A stretch of 51,193 nucleotides of DNA, taken from positions 1 to 51,193 of the forward strand of contig NZ_LZKI01000182.1 of the NCBI RefSeq assembly GCF_001672755.1, read 5' to 3'. Both the position numbers and the translations under genes were made by a program. Positions 17,331 to 25,231 of the stretch are shown in pieces. The notes under the pieces are model-generated. The model was not told the origin of the DNA. It saw nothing but the letters and a program-made list of their open reading frames with translations, and searched no databases. The stretch's first letter is position 1. The number at the start of each line of letters is the position of its first letter. Source of the stretch: Mycobacterium colombiense (GTDB taxonomy: Bacteria > Actinomycetota > Actinomycetes > Mycobacteriales > Mycobacteriaceae).

Positions 17331-18566
17331 CTAGAGGGCCACGCCCAGTAGCGCATCGACGGCGGTCGCCACCAGCCTGGGCGCCTCAGCGTCGTGGCCG
17401 CCGTATTCCAGCGCATCGGTGGTCCAGCCATCAAGCGCGGCAAGGACTTTGGGAGTATTCAGGTCATCGGCCAGGTATTGGCGAACCCGCGCGATCAGGT
17501 CCGCGGCGTCCGGACCGGCCGGCAGCGCGGCCGCGCTGCGCCAGCGCTGCAGCCGGGCGATGGCCTCGTCGAGCACCTGATCGCTCCAGTACCGGTCGCC
17601 GCGATAGTGCCCGGCCAGCAGCCCCAGCCGGATCGCCGCCGGCTCGACGCCCCGGGCGCGCAGCTGCGACACCAGCACCAGGTTGCCGCGGCTCTTGGAC
17701 ATCTTGTGCCCGTCCCAGCCGATCATCCCGGCATGCACGTAGTGGCGCGCGAATCTCCGCTCGCCGCGCACACATTCGGCGTGCGCGGCGGTGAATTCGT
17801 GGTGTGGGAAAATCAGGTCGCTACCCCCGCCCTGGATGTCCAGGCCGCTGCCGATGCGACTGAGCGCGATCGCCGCGCACTCGACGTGCCAGCCCGGGCG
17901 CCCGGGGCCGAACGGTGACGGCCAGCTTGGTTCCCCCGGCCGCGCGGCCCGCCAGAGCAGGGCATCGAGTTGGTCGGTCTTGCCGGGCCGTTGCGGGTCG
18001 CCCCCGCGCTCAGCGAACAGGCGCAGCATGGTGTCGCGGTCGTAGCCGGATTCGTAGCCGAACTGAGGAGTCGCATCGGCGCGGTAGTAGATGTCGGGGT
18101 ACTCGCCGTCGACGACGTACGCCGCGCCGGAAGCCAGCATCTTCTCGACGAGTTCGACGACCTCGGCGACCGCCTCGGTCGCCCCGACGTACTCGCGGGG
18201 CGCCAGGATGCGCAGCGCCGCCATGTCTTCGCGGTACAGCGACACCTCACGCTCGGCCAGGTCGCGCCAGTCGATGCCGTCGCGCTGGGCGCGCTCCAGC
18301 AGCGGATCGTCGACGTCGGTGACGTTCTGGACGTAGTGGACGTCGTGGCCGAGATCCAGCCACTGCCGGTAGATCAGATCGAACGCCAGATAGGTCGCCG
18401 CGTGGCCCAGATGGGTGGCGTCGTACGGGGTGATGCCGCAGACGTACATCGTGGCGGTCGAACCGGCCGCCACGGGACGCACCTGCCGGTCAGACGTGTC
18501 ATACAGCCGAAGCTCCGGACCGCGTCCCGACAACACGGGGACCTGTGGGGACGACCACGACTGCAT
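17331..18566 (-). CDS. mshC: L-cysteine:1D-myo-inositol 2-amino-2-deoxy-alpha-D-glucopyranoside ligase
   Basis: MshC joins cysteine to GlcN-Ins with ATP in mycothiol synthesis. The 411-residue protein is full length and related to cysteinyl-tRNA synthetase. Visible are the zinc-site start MYVCGITPYD, a HIGH-type HLGHAATYL near residue 50, GWHVECAAIA, FPHHEFTAAHAE, and the KMSKS loop near 290. The ATG start matches family N-termini. In M. tuberculosis the next gene upstream is cysQ; here a divergent aldehyde dehydrogenase gene lies between them. Confidence 0.97.
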   Translation of the reverse strand: MQSWSSPQVPVLSGRGPELRLYDTSDRQVRPVAAGSTATMYVCGITPYDATHLGHAATYLAFDLIYRQWLDLGHDVHYVQNVTDVDDPLLERAQRDGIDWRDLAEREVSLYREDMAALRILAPREYVGATEAVAEVVELVEKMLASGAAYVVDGEYPDIYYRADATPQFGYESGYDRDTMLRLFAERGGDPQRPGKTDQLDALLWRAARPGEPSWPSPFGPGRPGWHVECAAIALSRIGSGLDIQGGGSDLIFPHHEFTAAHAECVRGERRFARHYVHAGMIGWDGHKMSKSRGNLVLVSQLRARGVEPAAIRLGLLAGHYRGDRYWSDQVLDEAIARLQRWRSAAALPAGPDAADLIARVRQYLADDLNTPKVLAALDGWTTDALEYGGHDAEAPRLVATAVDALLGVAL

Positions 18567-18784
18567 GGCAATCAGCCTAGGCGCGCCGGCGATACGGCCG
18601 ACGCGGTGGGCCGGGAAGGAGGCGCGCGATCAGCCTTGTTCCGCTGGTCTGGCGCGCCGGCGATGCGGGTCTGAATCACCCGCAGCCATACCCGTCGCGA
18701 GCTATATCGCCGCGGCGCGATTTGTGGTTTGCTGAATCCGGTATCGGGCAAATTCGCTCCGTGTCGACGAGCGAGGTGGTTGCC

Positions 18785-20335
18785 ATGTCGACTGACACAA
18801 CTGACCGACCAGACACCGCGGGCGCGGCCGCACAGCAAGAAGTCGTGGTCAGATGCCCCGCAACGGCACAAGTCGTCGGCGGCGTCCCCGTCTCGACGGC
18901 CGCCGAAGTCGAGGCGGTGGCCACCCGATTGCGCATGGCCCAGCCGTTATGGCAGCAAATGAGAATCGACGGCCGCGCGCGGTGGCTGGGCAAGTGGCGC
19001 GACTGGATGCTCGACCACCGCGACGACCTGCTGACGCCGCTGCAACTCGAGACGGGCAAGTCCTGGGGCGACACCGGCGTGGAGATCGCCGCGCTGCAGA
19101 TCATCAACTACTGGATCGACAACGCCGCCGAATTCCTCGCCGATCAGACGGTGCGCCCCTACGGCGCCGCGAACGCGGGCAAGAAGCTGACCCTGGTCTA
19201 CCAGCCCTATCCCCTCGTCGGGGTGATCACACCGTGGAACGGGCCACTGTCGGTGCCGCTGCTCGACATTCCCGCGGCGCTGATGGCCGGCTGCGCCGTG
19301 CTGTCCAAGCCTTCGGAGTTCACGCCGCTGGCGTGGCGGGTGGCGGTCGAGGGCTGGAAGCAGATCGGCGCGCCGGACGTGCTGGACGCGGTGTTCGGTT
19401 ACGGCGAAACCGGTGCGGCACTGGTTAATACGGTCGACTACGTGATGTTCACCGGTTCGGTGAACACCGGGCGCCGCATCGCCGTCGCGGCCGCCGAGCG
19501 GCTGATCCCCTGCAGCCTGGAGCTCGGCGGCAAGGACGCGATGATCGTGTGCGCCGATGCCGACATCGACCGCGCCGTCGACGGCGCGGTCTGGGGCGGC
19601 TTCGTCTACACCGGGCAGGTGTGCATCTCGGTGGAGCGGGTCTATGTCGAGGAGCCGATCTACGACGAGTTCGTAAACAAGTTGGTGGCCAAGACATCTG
19701 CGCTGCGCACCGGGATGGACTCCGCGCACGACTACTCCTGCGAGGTCGGGTCGATGACCACAGCGCAGCAACTCGCGATCGTGTCCCGCCACGTCGACGA
19801 CGCCGTGAGCAAAGGCGCGAAAGTGCTCGCCGGCGGGAAGGCGGGCGACGACGGCGGCCTGTTCTACGAGCCGACGGTGCTGGTCGACGTGAACCACGAC
19901 ATGGATTGCATGCGCGAGGAGACCTTCGGCCCGACGCTGCCCGTCATGAAGGTGCGCGACGTCGCCGAGGCCGTCGAGCGGGCTAACGACTCCAACCTGG
20001 GGTTGTCCGGCAGCGTGTGGACGCGGGACAAAGACAAGGCGATGTCGGTTGCGCGGCAGATGAATACGGGCAGCGTCAACATCAACAACGTGATCGCCAG
20101 CCTGCTGCAGTTCGGGCTTCCGATGGTGGGATGGAAGGAATCGGGAATCGGTTCCCGCTCCGGCGGCGCCGACGGCATTCGCAAATACTGCCGCCAGAAG
20201 GCCATCGCCGCCGACCGGGTCGCGATGAAAAAGGAGCTGCTCTGGTACCCCTACAGCCGCAAGAAGGGCAGCCTCGTCGAAAACATGGTCCGGGTGCTCT
20301 CGGCGAAAGACTGGCGGCGTCGGTTGGGGCGGTAG
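18785..20335 (+). CDS. NAD(P)-dependent aldehyde dehydrogenase
   Basis: A typical ALDH of about 516 residues. It shows VGVITPWNGPL, SKPSEFTPLAW, the FTGSVNTGR nucleotide-binding region, the general-base glutamate in LELGGKDAMIV, and the catalytic cysteine in GQVCISVERVYV. EETFGPTLPV and the C-terminal ESGIGSRSG are also present. I start at the ATG giving STDTTDRPD; in-frame codons upstream give an unlikely hydrophobic leader. The C-terminal extension of about 40 basic residues is longer than in generic ALDHs and may aid membrane association. The substrate is unknown. It converges on cysQ with only 2 bp between stops. Confidence 0.92.
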   Translation: MSTDTTDRPDTAGAAAQQEVVVRCPATAQVVGGVPVSTAAEVEAVATRLRMAQPLWQQMRIDGRARWLGKWRDWMLDHRDDLLTPLQLETGKSWGDTGVEIAALQIINYWIDNAAEFLADQTVRPYGAANAGKKLTLVYQPYPLVGVITPWNGPLSVPLLDIPAALMAGCAVLSKPSEFTPLAWRVAVEGWKQIGAPDVLDAVFGYGETGAALVNTVDYVMFTGSVNTGRRIAVAAAERLIPCSLELGGKDAMIVCADADIDRAVDGAVWGGFVYTGQVCISVERVYVEEPIYDEFVNKLVAKTSALRTGMDSAHDYSCEVGSMTTAQQLAIVSRHVDDAVSKGAKVLAGGKAGDDGGLFYEPTVLVDVNHDMDCMREETFGPTLPVMKVRDVAEAVERANDSNLGLSGSVWTRDKDKAMSVARQMNTGSVNINNVIASLLQFGLPMVGWKESGIGSRSGGADGIRKYCRQKAIAADRVAMKKELLWYPYSRKKGSLVENMVRVLSAKDWRRRLGR

Positions 20336-20337
20336 CG

Positions 20338-21147
20338 TTACCCGCCGCGGATGGCGCTCAGCAGGATCGGCGCCAACTCTGCGCGGCACATCACGAAGTC
20401 GGGCAGATACGGGTCGAGTTGGTTGTAGCGCATCGGCGATCCGTCCAGCCGCGACGCGTGCATCCCCGCGGCCATCACCACCCCGGCGGGGGCCGCCGAG
20501 TCCCATTCCCACTGGCCGCCCGCGTGCACGTAGGCGTCGACGTGGCCGTCGATGATGGCCATCGCCTTCGCGCCCGCAGAGCCGATCGCGACGGGCTGGA
20601 TGGCCAGCGCCTGCCGCATCCGGTGCAGCACCGCGGGAGGACGGGTCGCGCTGACGGCGATGCGGATGGTGTCGGTGACGCCGACGCGCGCGGCGTCGGC
20701 GGTCACGGTGTCGCTGCGGTAGACGATGTTTCCGCGGGCCGGCAACGACACGGCGGCGTCGGTGATTTCGCGCTGGCCGTTGCTGGAGTCGCCGGTGGGA
20801 CGCTGCCACAGCGCGATGTGCACCGCCCAGTCGTCGCGCCCCGGCGTGGAGAACTCGCGGGTGCCGTCCAGCGGGTCGATGATCCACACCCGGTCGTGCT
20901 TGAGGCGGGACAGGTCGTCGTACGCCTCCTCGCTGAGCACCGCGTCGTCGGGCCGTTCCTCCTGCAGGCGCCGCAGGATCAGCGCGTTCGCCAGGCTGTC
21001 GCCCGCGTCGCCCAGCGCCCAGGGATATCCGAAGCCGACTTCGTCGCGGACCTTCAGCAGCAACTCCCCCGCATCGGCGGCGAGATCGGCGGCCAGGGCG
21101 GCATCGGTTGTCTCGTCGGCGGTTGTCTCGTCGGCGGCGGGGCTCAC
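20338..21147 (-). CDS. cysQ: 3'-phosphoadenosine 5'-phosphate phosphatase (CysQ)
   Basis: A 269-residue member of the lithium-sensitive inositol monophosphatase-like family that removes the 3' phosphate from PAP in sulfate assimilation. Metal-binding motifs are visible: a glutamate in SEEAYDD, WIIDPLDGTREF near 95, and QWEWDSAAPAGVVMAAG near 215. The extreme N-terminus carries ADETT twice, from a 15-bp tandem repeat, so the true start could lie after it. This is the Rv2131c position. Sulfur assimilation beside mycothiol synthesis makes functional sense. Confidence 0.93.
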   Translation of the reverse strand: MSPAADETTADETTDAALAADLAADAGELLLKVRDEVGFGYPWALGDAGDSLANALILRRLQEERPDDAVLSEEAYDDLSRLKHDRVWIIDPLDGTREFSTPGRDDWAVHIALWQRPTGDSSNGQREITDAAVSLPARGNIVYRSDTVTADAARVGVTDTIRIAVSATRPPAVLHRMRQALAIQPVAIGSAGAKAMAIIDGHVDAYVHAGGQWEWDSAAPAGVVMAAGMHASRLDGSPMRYNQLDPYLPDFVMCRAELAPILLSAIRGG

Positions 21148-21213
21148 CGCTTCAGTATCGCCGACGGCGCACCGCGGCCTTCACCGATGGCCGCGCCGCG
21201 CTTGCGATCACCG

Positions 21214-22029
21214 CTAGAAAGCCGGCCACGGGATGGGGCGGTGCCGGTTGGGTCCGGGCATCACCGGGTTGTCCAGCAAGGTGCGCGCGCGCAGGCGCAG
21301 CGCGGCGATCTCGGCCCGGGTGATCTGCTCGGCCAGCTCGTCGCCGAACTGATCGTCCAGCGCGTCGACCAGGCCGGCGACGGCCTGGCACGTGTGATCG
21401 TCGATCGGCTTGCCGGCCCATCCCCACAGCACAGTGCGCAGCTTGTCCTGGACGTGGAGGCACACGCCGTGGTCGACCCCGAAGATGTGGCCGTCGAGGT
21501 CACGCAGCACGTGGCCGCCCTTGCGGTCGGCATTGTTGATCAGCACGTCGAAGACCGCCATCCGCCACAGGCGAATGTCGTCGGCGTGCATCAGGACCAC
21601 CTCGTCGCCGGCGTAGTCGAGGGCACGCAGCACCGGCAGGTAGCCCGGCTGCCTGGTGCCGGCGGGAAACAGGTCGACCAGATCCGGCCCCGGGCGCGGC
21701 TCGCTGTCGACCGCGTCGCCGGGTTGCTGCACCCACTGCTGCAGCATGCCCGGGCCCGCCGGCCCGTGCCGAATGATCGTGTAGGGCACGATGTTCCAGC
21801 CCAACTTCGCGGAGACCAGATACGCGGCCCGTTCGCGCCCGGCCAGCGTGCCGTCCGGGAAATCCCACAGCGGCGCCTCCCCGGCGACCGGCTTGTAGAC
21901 GCAGTGCACGCTGGACTCACCGAGCGTCGATTCGCAGAGGAAGGTGCCGTTGCTGGCCGAGCGGATCCGTCCGATGACCGTCAGCTCGCCGTCGCGCAAC
22001 ACCTCACGGTCGTCAGACCTCGGGGTCAT
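21214..22029 (-). CDS. SCO1664/Rv2133c-family protein, PI3/4-kinase-like fold
   Basis: A 271-residue conserved actinobacterial protein of unknown function. Its active-site-like segments recall PI3/4-kinase or HipA-type kinases: VYKPVAGEAPLWDFP near residue 45 as a possible nucleotide lysine region, then FDVLINNADRKGGHVL and IFGVDHGVCLH as catalytic and metal loops. The ATG lies inside the end of the DUF3090 gene (17-bp overlap), so the two are coupled. It belongs with the next two genes as a conserved unit. Kinase activity is inferred from motif resemblance only. Confidence 0.88.
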   Translation of the reverse strand: MTPRSDDREVLRDGELTVIGRIRSASNGTFLCESTLGESSVHCVYKPVAGEAPLWDFPDGTLAGRERAAYLVSAKLGWNIVPYTIIRHGPAGPGMLQQWVQQPGDAVDSEPRPGPDLVDLFPAGTRQPGYLPVLRALDYAGDEVVLMHADDIRLWRMAVFDVLINNADRKGGHVLRDLDGHIFGVDHGVCLHVQDKLRTVLWGWAGKPIDDHTCQAVAGLVDALDDQFGDELAEQITRAEIAALRLRARTLLDNPVMPGPNRHRPIPWPAF

Positions 22030-22600
22030 CGTCAGGCCCGAGCAGCGCACTGCGCCGATATCCGTTGGCGCGTGCGCAGATATGGCCCTCGGGGTCCAGC
22101 GGTTCGTCGCACAACGGACACGGTGGACGTCCCGCGGAGATGACGCGATTGGAGCGGGTGGCGAATTGGCGCGCCGACTCCGGCGTCAGGAACACCCGCA
22201 CCGCGTCGGGACCCTCTTCGGTGTCGTCGAGCACCACCGATGCGTCGAACTCGGCGTCGGTGACCGCCAGCAACTCGACCACCACCGTCTGGGCCTCCGA
22301 ATCCCAACCCAGGCCCATGGTTCCGACCCGGAACTCGGCGTCCACTGGGGTGACCAGCGGATCGAGGTCCTCGATCTCGGCGGGCTCCGGCGGGACGGGC
22401 GTGCCGAACCTGCGGTTCACCTCGAGCAGCAGCGCACCGATGCGTTCGGAGAGCACCGCCACCTGCTGCTTCTCCAAAATCACCGACACCACTCGGGCGT
22501 CGTGCACAGCCTGGATGTAGAACGTGCGATTTCCGGGCTGGCCGACGGTCCCGGCCACGAAGCGGTCGGGTGTGCGGAAGACATGAATTGCGCGGGCCAT
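22013..22600 (-). CDS. DUF3090 family protein (Rv2134c homologue)
   Basis: A 195-residue conserved actinobacterial protein. The start MARAIHVFRTPDRF is characteristic, and ten upstream codons in frame are discarded. The C-terminus has a zinc-ribbon-like CPLCDEPLDPEGHIC motif. Function is unknown. It sits between the histidine phosphatase gene and the kinase-like gene and overlaps the latter, which points to a shared pathway. Confidence 0.9.
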   Translation of the reverse strand: MARAIHVFRTPDRFVAGTVGQPGNRTFYIQAVHDARVVSVILEKQQVAVLSERIGALLLEVNRRFGTPVPPEPAEIEDLDPLVTPVDAEFRVGTMGLGWDSEAQTVVVELLAVTDAEFDASVVLDDTEEGPDAVRVFLTPESARQFATRSNRVISAGRPPCPLCDEPLDPEGHICARANGYRRSALLGPDDDPEV

Positions 22601-22662
22601 GGCACTTCCCAAAATACCGGCTGTTGCCACCGCCGTGCGATCCGATGGAGGTAGCCGCCGAA

Positions 22663-23412
22663 TTAATCCGTGGAACCACCGACCACCGCGTCGCTGGACG
22701 GTGCCGCGGCGGCCGATTCCGGGGGCTCTCCGTTGGACTTGGGGTCGGTTTCGGGCTTCGCGTCCGCCTTCGCCGGGGGTCCGGCCCGCAGGCCGGCGGA
22801 CAGCCGCGCGCCGGTGTGGTTGACGTGCAACACAAACGGGCGCAGCTCGGTGTAGCGGATCACACTCACCGACGCGGGATCGGCGGTAACCCGCTGGAAC
22901 CCGTCCAGGTGGATGCCGTACGCGTCGGCGATGACCGCCTTGATGACATCACCGTGAGTGCAGGCGACCCACAGCACGTCGCCGCCGTGCTCGGCGGCCA
23001 GCCGGCGGTCGTGCTCGCGCACGGCGAACACGGCTCGCGCCTGCACCTGAGCCAGGCCCTCGCCGCCGGGGAACACCGCCGCGCTGGGATGCGCCTGAAC
23101 GACCTTCCACAGCGGCTCGCTGACCAAATCGCCGAGCTTACGGCCCGTCCACTCGCCGTAGTCCACCTCGGCGAGCCGATCGTCGACGAGCGGCGTCAGG
23201 CACAGCGCGTCGGCCAACGAATCGAGGGTGCGACGGCAGCGCAGCAGCGGCGAACTGACCAGCTCGCGAATCGGCAGATCACCGATCCGATCGATCAGGC
23301 CATCGGCCTGTTCACGGCCCTTCTCATCGAGGTCGACGCCTTCGGAGCGACCGGCGAGTACGCCAGCCGTGTTCGAACTCGAGCGGCCGTGCCGTAGCAG
23401 GATGACGGTCAT
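22663..23412 (-). CDS. MSMEG_4193-family histidine phosphatase (Rv2135c homologue)
   Basis: A 249-residue histidine phosphatase superfamily protein. The catalytic RHG motif is at the very start (MTVILLRHGRSSSN), the acidic residue lies in DYGEWTGR near 90, and the second histidine is in VACTHGDVIKAV near 150. The last 50 residues are a disordered Pro/Ala/Ser-rich tail. The ATG is chosen because everything upstream is an arginine-rich frame with no family match. M. tuberculosis has uppP immediately upstream; here the next gene is the Rv2137c homologue. Confidence 0.92.
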   Translation of the reverse strand: MTVILLRHGRSSSNTAGVLAGRSEGVDLDEKGREQADGLIDRIGDLPIRELVSSPLLRCRRTLDSLADALCLTPLVDDRLAEVDYGEWTGRKLGDLVSEPLWKVVQAHPSAAVFPGGEGLAQVQARAVFAVREHDRRLAAEHGGDVLWVACTHGDVIKAVIADAYGIHLDGFQRVTADPASVSVIRYTELRPFVLHVNHTGARLSAGLRAGPPAKADAKPETDPKSNGEPPESAAAAPSSDAVVGGSTD

Positions 23413-23452
23413 ATCGACCACGACGGTACCCGGTGGACGGGTCCGGGCAGGC

Positions 23453-23755
23453 CTAGCGCGAAACCGGCTCCGCGTGCGCCACGGAGTCACGCACAGCGGC
23501 GCTCAGGCTGCGCTCGTCGGTGAGGTCGATCTCGACCAGGCTGCGGACCGCCCTGGCGACCACCTCGTCGGCCTGCGGAACGGGCCCGGCCAGGCGCGGC
23601 CGGTAAACCTCGACGACAAGGGATCGGTTCTCGATGTGGAACGAAAAACTTCGCCCATCACCGACTTGTCCGTATCCGCTAGCGGAAATGCCTGTCGACA
23701 TGTCCTCGACAGCAAACTCATTCTGCGCCAAATGACGGTCAGCGGTGACGGCCAT
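23453..23755 (-). CDS. Conserved hypothetical protein (Rv2137c homologue)
   Basis: A 100-residue soluble protein with no recognised catalytic motif. Syntenic with Rv2137c, between the histidine phosphatase and the divergent lppL. It has a central beta-rich stretch (GDGRSFSFHIENRSLVVEVY) and a helical C-terminus. The divergent lppL gene begins about 110 bp away, so the two share a promoter region. Confidence 0.78.
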   Translation of the reverse strand: MAVTADRHLAQNEFAVEDMSTGISASGYGQVGDGRSFSFHIENRSLVVEVYRPRLAGPVPQADEVVARAVRSLVEIDLTDERSLSAAVRDSVAHAEPVSR

Positions 23756-23853
23756 GAGCTGACCATACCCCGCCGGTAGCGAGGGACGAAGGCAGCGTGG
23801 CCCTGTTGGATGCGAAAGCGTTCCTTAGAATTTGTGTTCCACCGCCGAACCAC

Positions 23854-23860
23854 GAGGGAA
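23854..23860 (+). promoter_or_regulatory. Ribosome binding site that fixes the lppL start
   Basis: GAGGGAA lies 5 nt before a TTG codon at 23866. Starting there gives a short basic N-terminus before the lipoprotein signal, whereas the longer frame from 23797 would add an unsuitable leader. Confidence 0.6.
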
Positions 23861-23865
23861 AAGAA

Positions 23866-24933
23866 TTGCTGTCACGGCACTTTCGCCACAAGCTGGCAGT
23901 TCAAGCGCGTGTATTGGTACTCGTGGTTTTGCTGAGCGCGGTAGCCGGATGTTCCTCGAATCCGCTCGACACCGCGCCGCGCACCATCGAACCGGCGCAC
24001 GCCGCCGTGTCGCCGCCGGCCTCGCAGCAGCCGGCGGGGGCGGTGCGGCCGCTGGCCGGTCACGCCGCGGCGGCGGTCTTCGACGGCGGCACCCATCAGC
24101 TGGCGGTCCTGACGCCGGGCAGCGACCCGGCCGCACCCGCCAGCGTCACCGTGTTCGGCGGTCCGCAGGCCCCGCCGCGGGTGGTGGAGCTGCCGGGGCC
24201 GGCGACCGCATTGGCCGACGACGGCCGCGGAACCGCCTACCTGGCCGACCGCGGCGGGTACCTCGCGGTCGAGCTGTCCACCGGCCGAGTGACGCAGGTG
24301 GCCGTCGCTGACGCCGCCCAGACCGAATTCACCGCGGTGGCGCAGCGCGCCGACGGCAGGCTGGTGCTGGGCAGCGCCGACGGCGCCGTCTACACCCTCG
24401 CCTCCCAGGCGCCGGGCACCATGACCAATGCGACCGTCAACAGCCGCAACAAGATCTTCGCTCGCGTCGATTGGCTTGCCACACAAGGCAATACGACGGT
24501 GGTGCTGGACCGTGGACAGACGTCGGTGACGACGATCGATGCGGACGGCCATGCCCAGCAGGCGCTGCGGGCGGGCCGGGGCGCCACGACGATGGCCGCC
24601 GATCCGGTGGGCCGGGTGCTGGTCGCCGATACCCGCGGCGGCCAGCTGCTGGTGTACGGCGTGGACCCGCTGATCCTGCGTCAGGCCTACCCGATTCCGC
24701 AGGCGCCTTACGGCCTGGCCGGCTCCCGCGCGTTAGCCTGGGTTTCGCAGACCGTTTCCAATATCGTCATTGGTTACGATCTGTCCACCGGAATTCCCGT
24801 CGAAAAGGTGCGTTACCCGACCGTGCAGCAACCGAACTCACTGGCCTTCGACGAAGCGTCGGACACCCTGTACGTGGTGTCGGGTTCCGGTGCGGGAGTT
24901 CAGGTCATCGAACACGCTGCGGGTACGCGTTGA
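23866..24933 (+). CDS. lppL: Lipoprotein LppL
   Basis: A 355-residue secreted lipoprotein. The signal peptide has a basic start (RHFRHKL), a hydrophobic core (VLVLVVLLSAVAG) and a lipobox ending in cysteine (LSAVAGC). The mature part begins SSNPLDTAPRTIEPAHAAVS and then shows repeated beta-propeller-like blades (LADDGRGTAYLADRGGYLAV, LVLGSADGAVYTL, DPVGRVLVADTRGG). Orthologous by position and sequence to Rv2138. Its role is unknown; a beta-propeller on the cell surface suggests ligand binding or scaffolding. Its stop overlaps the next gene. Confidence 0.9.
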   Translation: MLSRHFRHKLAVQARVLVLVVLLSAVAGCSSNPLDTAPRTIEPAHAAVSPPASQQPAGAVRPLAGHAAAAVFDGGTHQLAVLTPGSDPAAPASVTVFGGPQAPPRVVELPGPATALADDGRGTAYLADRGGYLAVELSTGRVTQVAVADAAQTEFTAVAQRADGRLVLGSADGAVYTLASQAPGTMTNATVNSRNKIFARVDWLATQGNTTVVLDRGQTSVTTIDADGHAQQALRAGRGATTMAADPVGRVLVADTRGGQLLVYGVDPLILRQAYPIPQAPYGLAGSRALAWVSQTVSNIVIGYDLSTGIPVEKVRYPTVQQPNSLAFDEASDTLYVVSGSGAGVQVIEHAAGTR

Positions 24934-25199
24934 CGGCCGCGCGGCGCAGCCGCCTACCCGCGGGCTGGGACACCGAGATGTCCGACGAATACGAATGGGC
25001 GCCGTTGCGCCTGCCGCCGGAAGTGACCAGGATCAGCGCGTCCACCCGATTGTCGATCGAGGCCGAATACCGCGGCTGGGAATTGACCCGGGTGCGGCTC
25101 TACACCGATGGCAGCAGACGAGTCCTGTTGCGCCGCAAGAAATCTCGTTTGGACAGCGGCGGATCCGAGGGGCGACGGCCCGACCAGCCGGAACTGTGA
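24930..25199 (+). CDS. DUF5703-family small protein
   Basis: A small actinobacterial protein with a conserved core (EWAPLRLPPEVTR, then LSIEAEYRGWELTRVRLYTD, then a basic tail). The start is uncertain: a TTG overlapping the lppL stop (TTGA) gives 89 residues, and an ATG at 24978 (SDEYEWAP) gives 73. I list the coupled TTG because the residues from it (TAARRSRLPAGWD) fit the family style. It lies between lppL and pyrD in the same direction, probably one operon. Function is unknown. Confidence 0.75.
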   Translation: MTAARRSRLPAGWDTEMSDEYEWAPLRLPPEVTRISASTRLSIEAEYRGWELTRVRLYTDGSRRVLLRRKKSRLDSGGSEGRRPDQPEL

Positions 25200-25231
25200 C
25201 GCCCGCCCAGCCACGTCAGGGCGGACACCGG

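Noticed and set aside
18947..20887. Very long minus-strand open frame (646 codons) opposite the aldehyde dehydrogenase and part of cysQ
   Set aside because: Composition is typical of antisense GC-rich frames (His, Arg, Pro, Gly rich), there is no family match, and the opposite strand has an intact ALDH.
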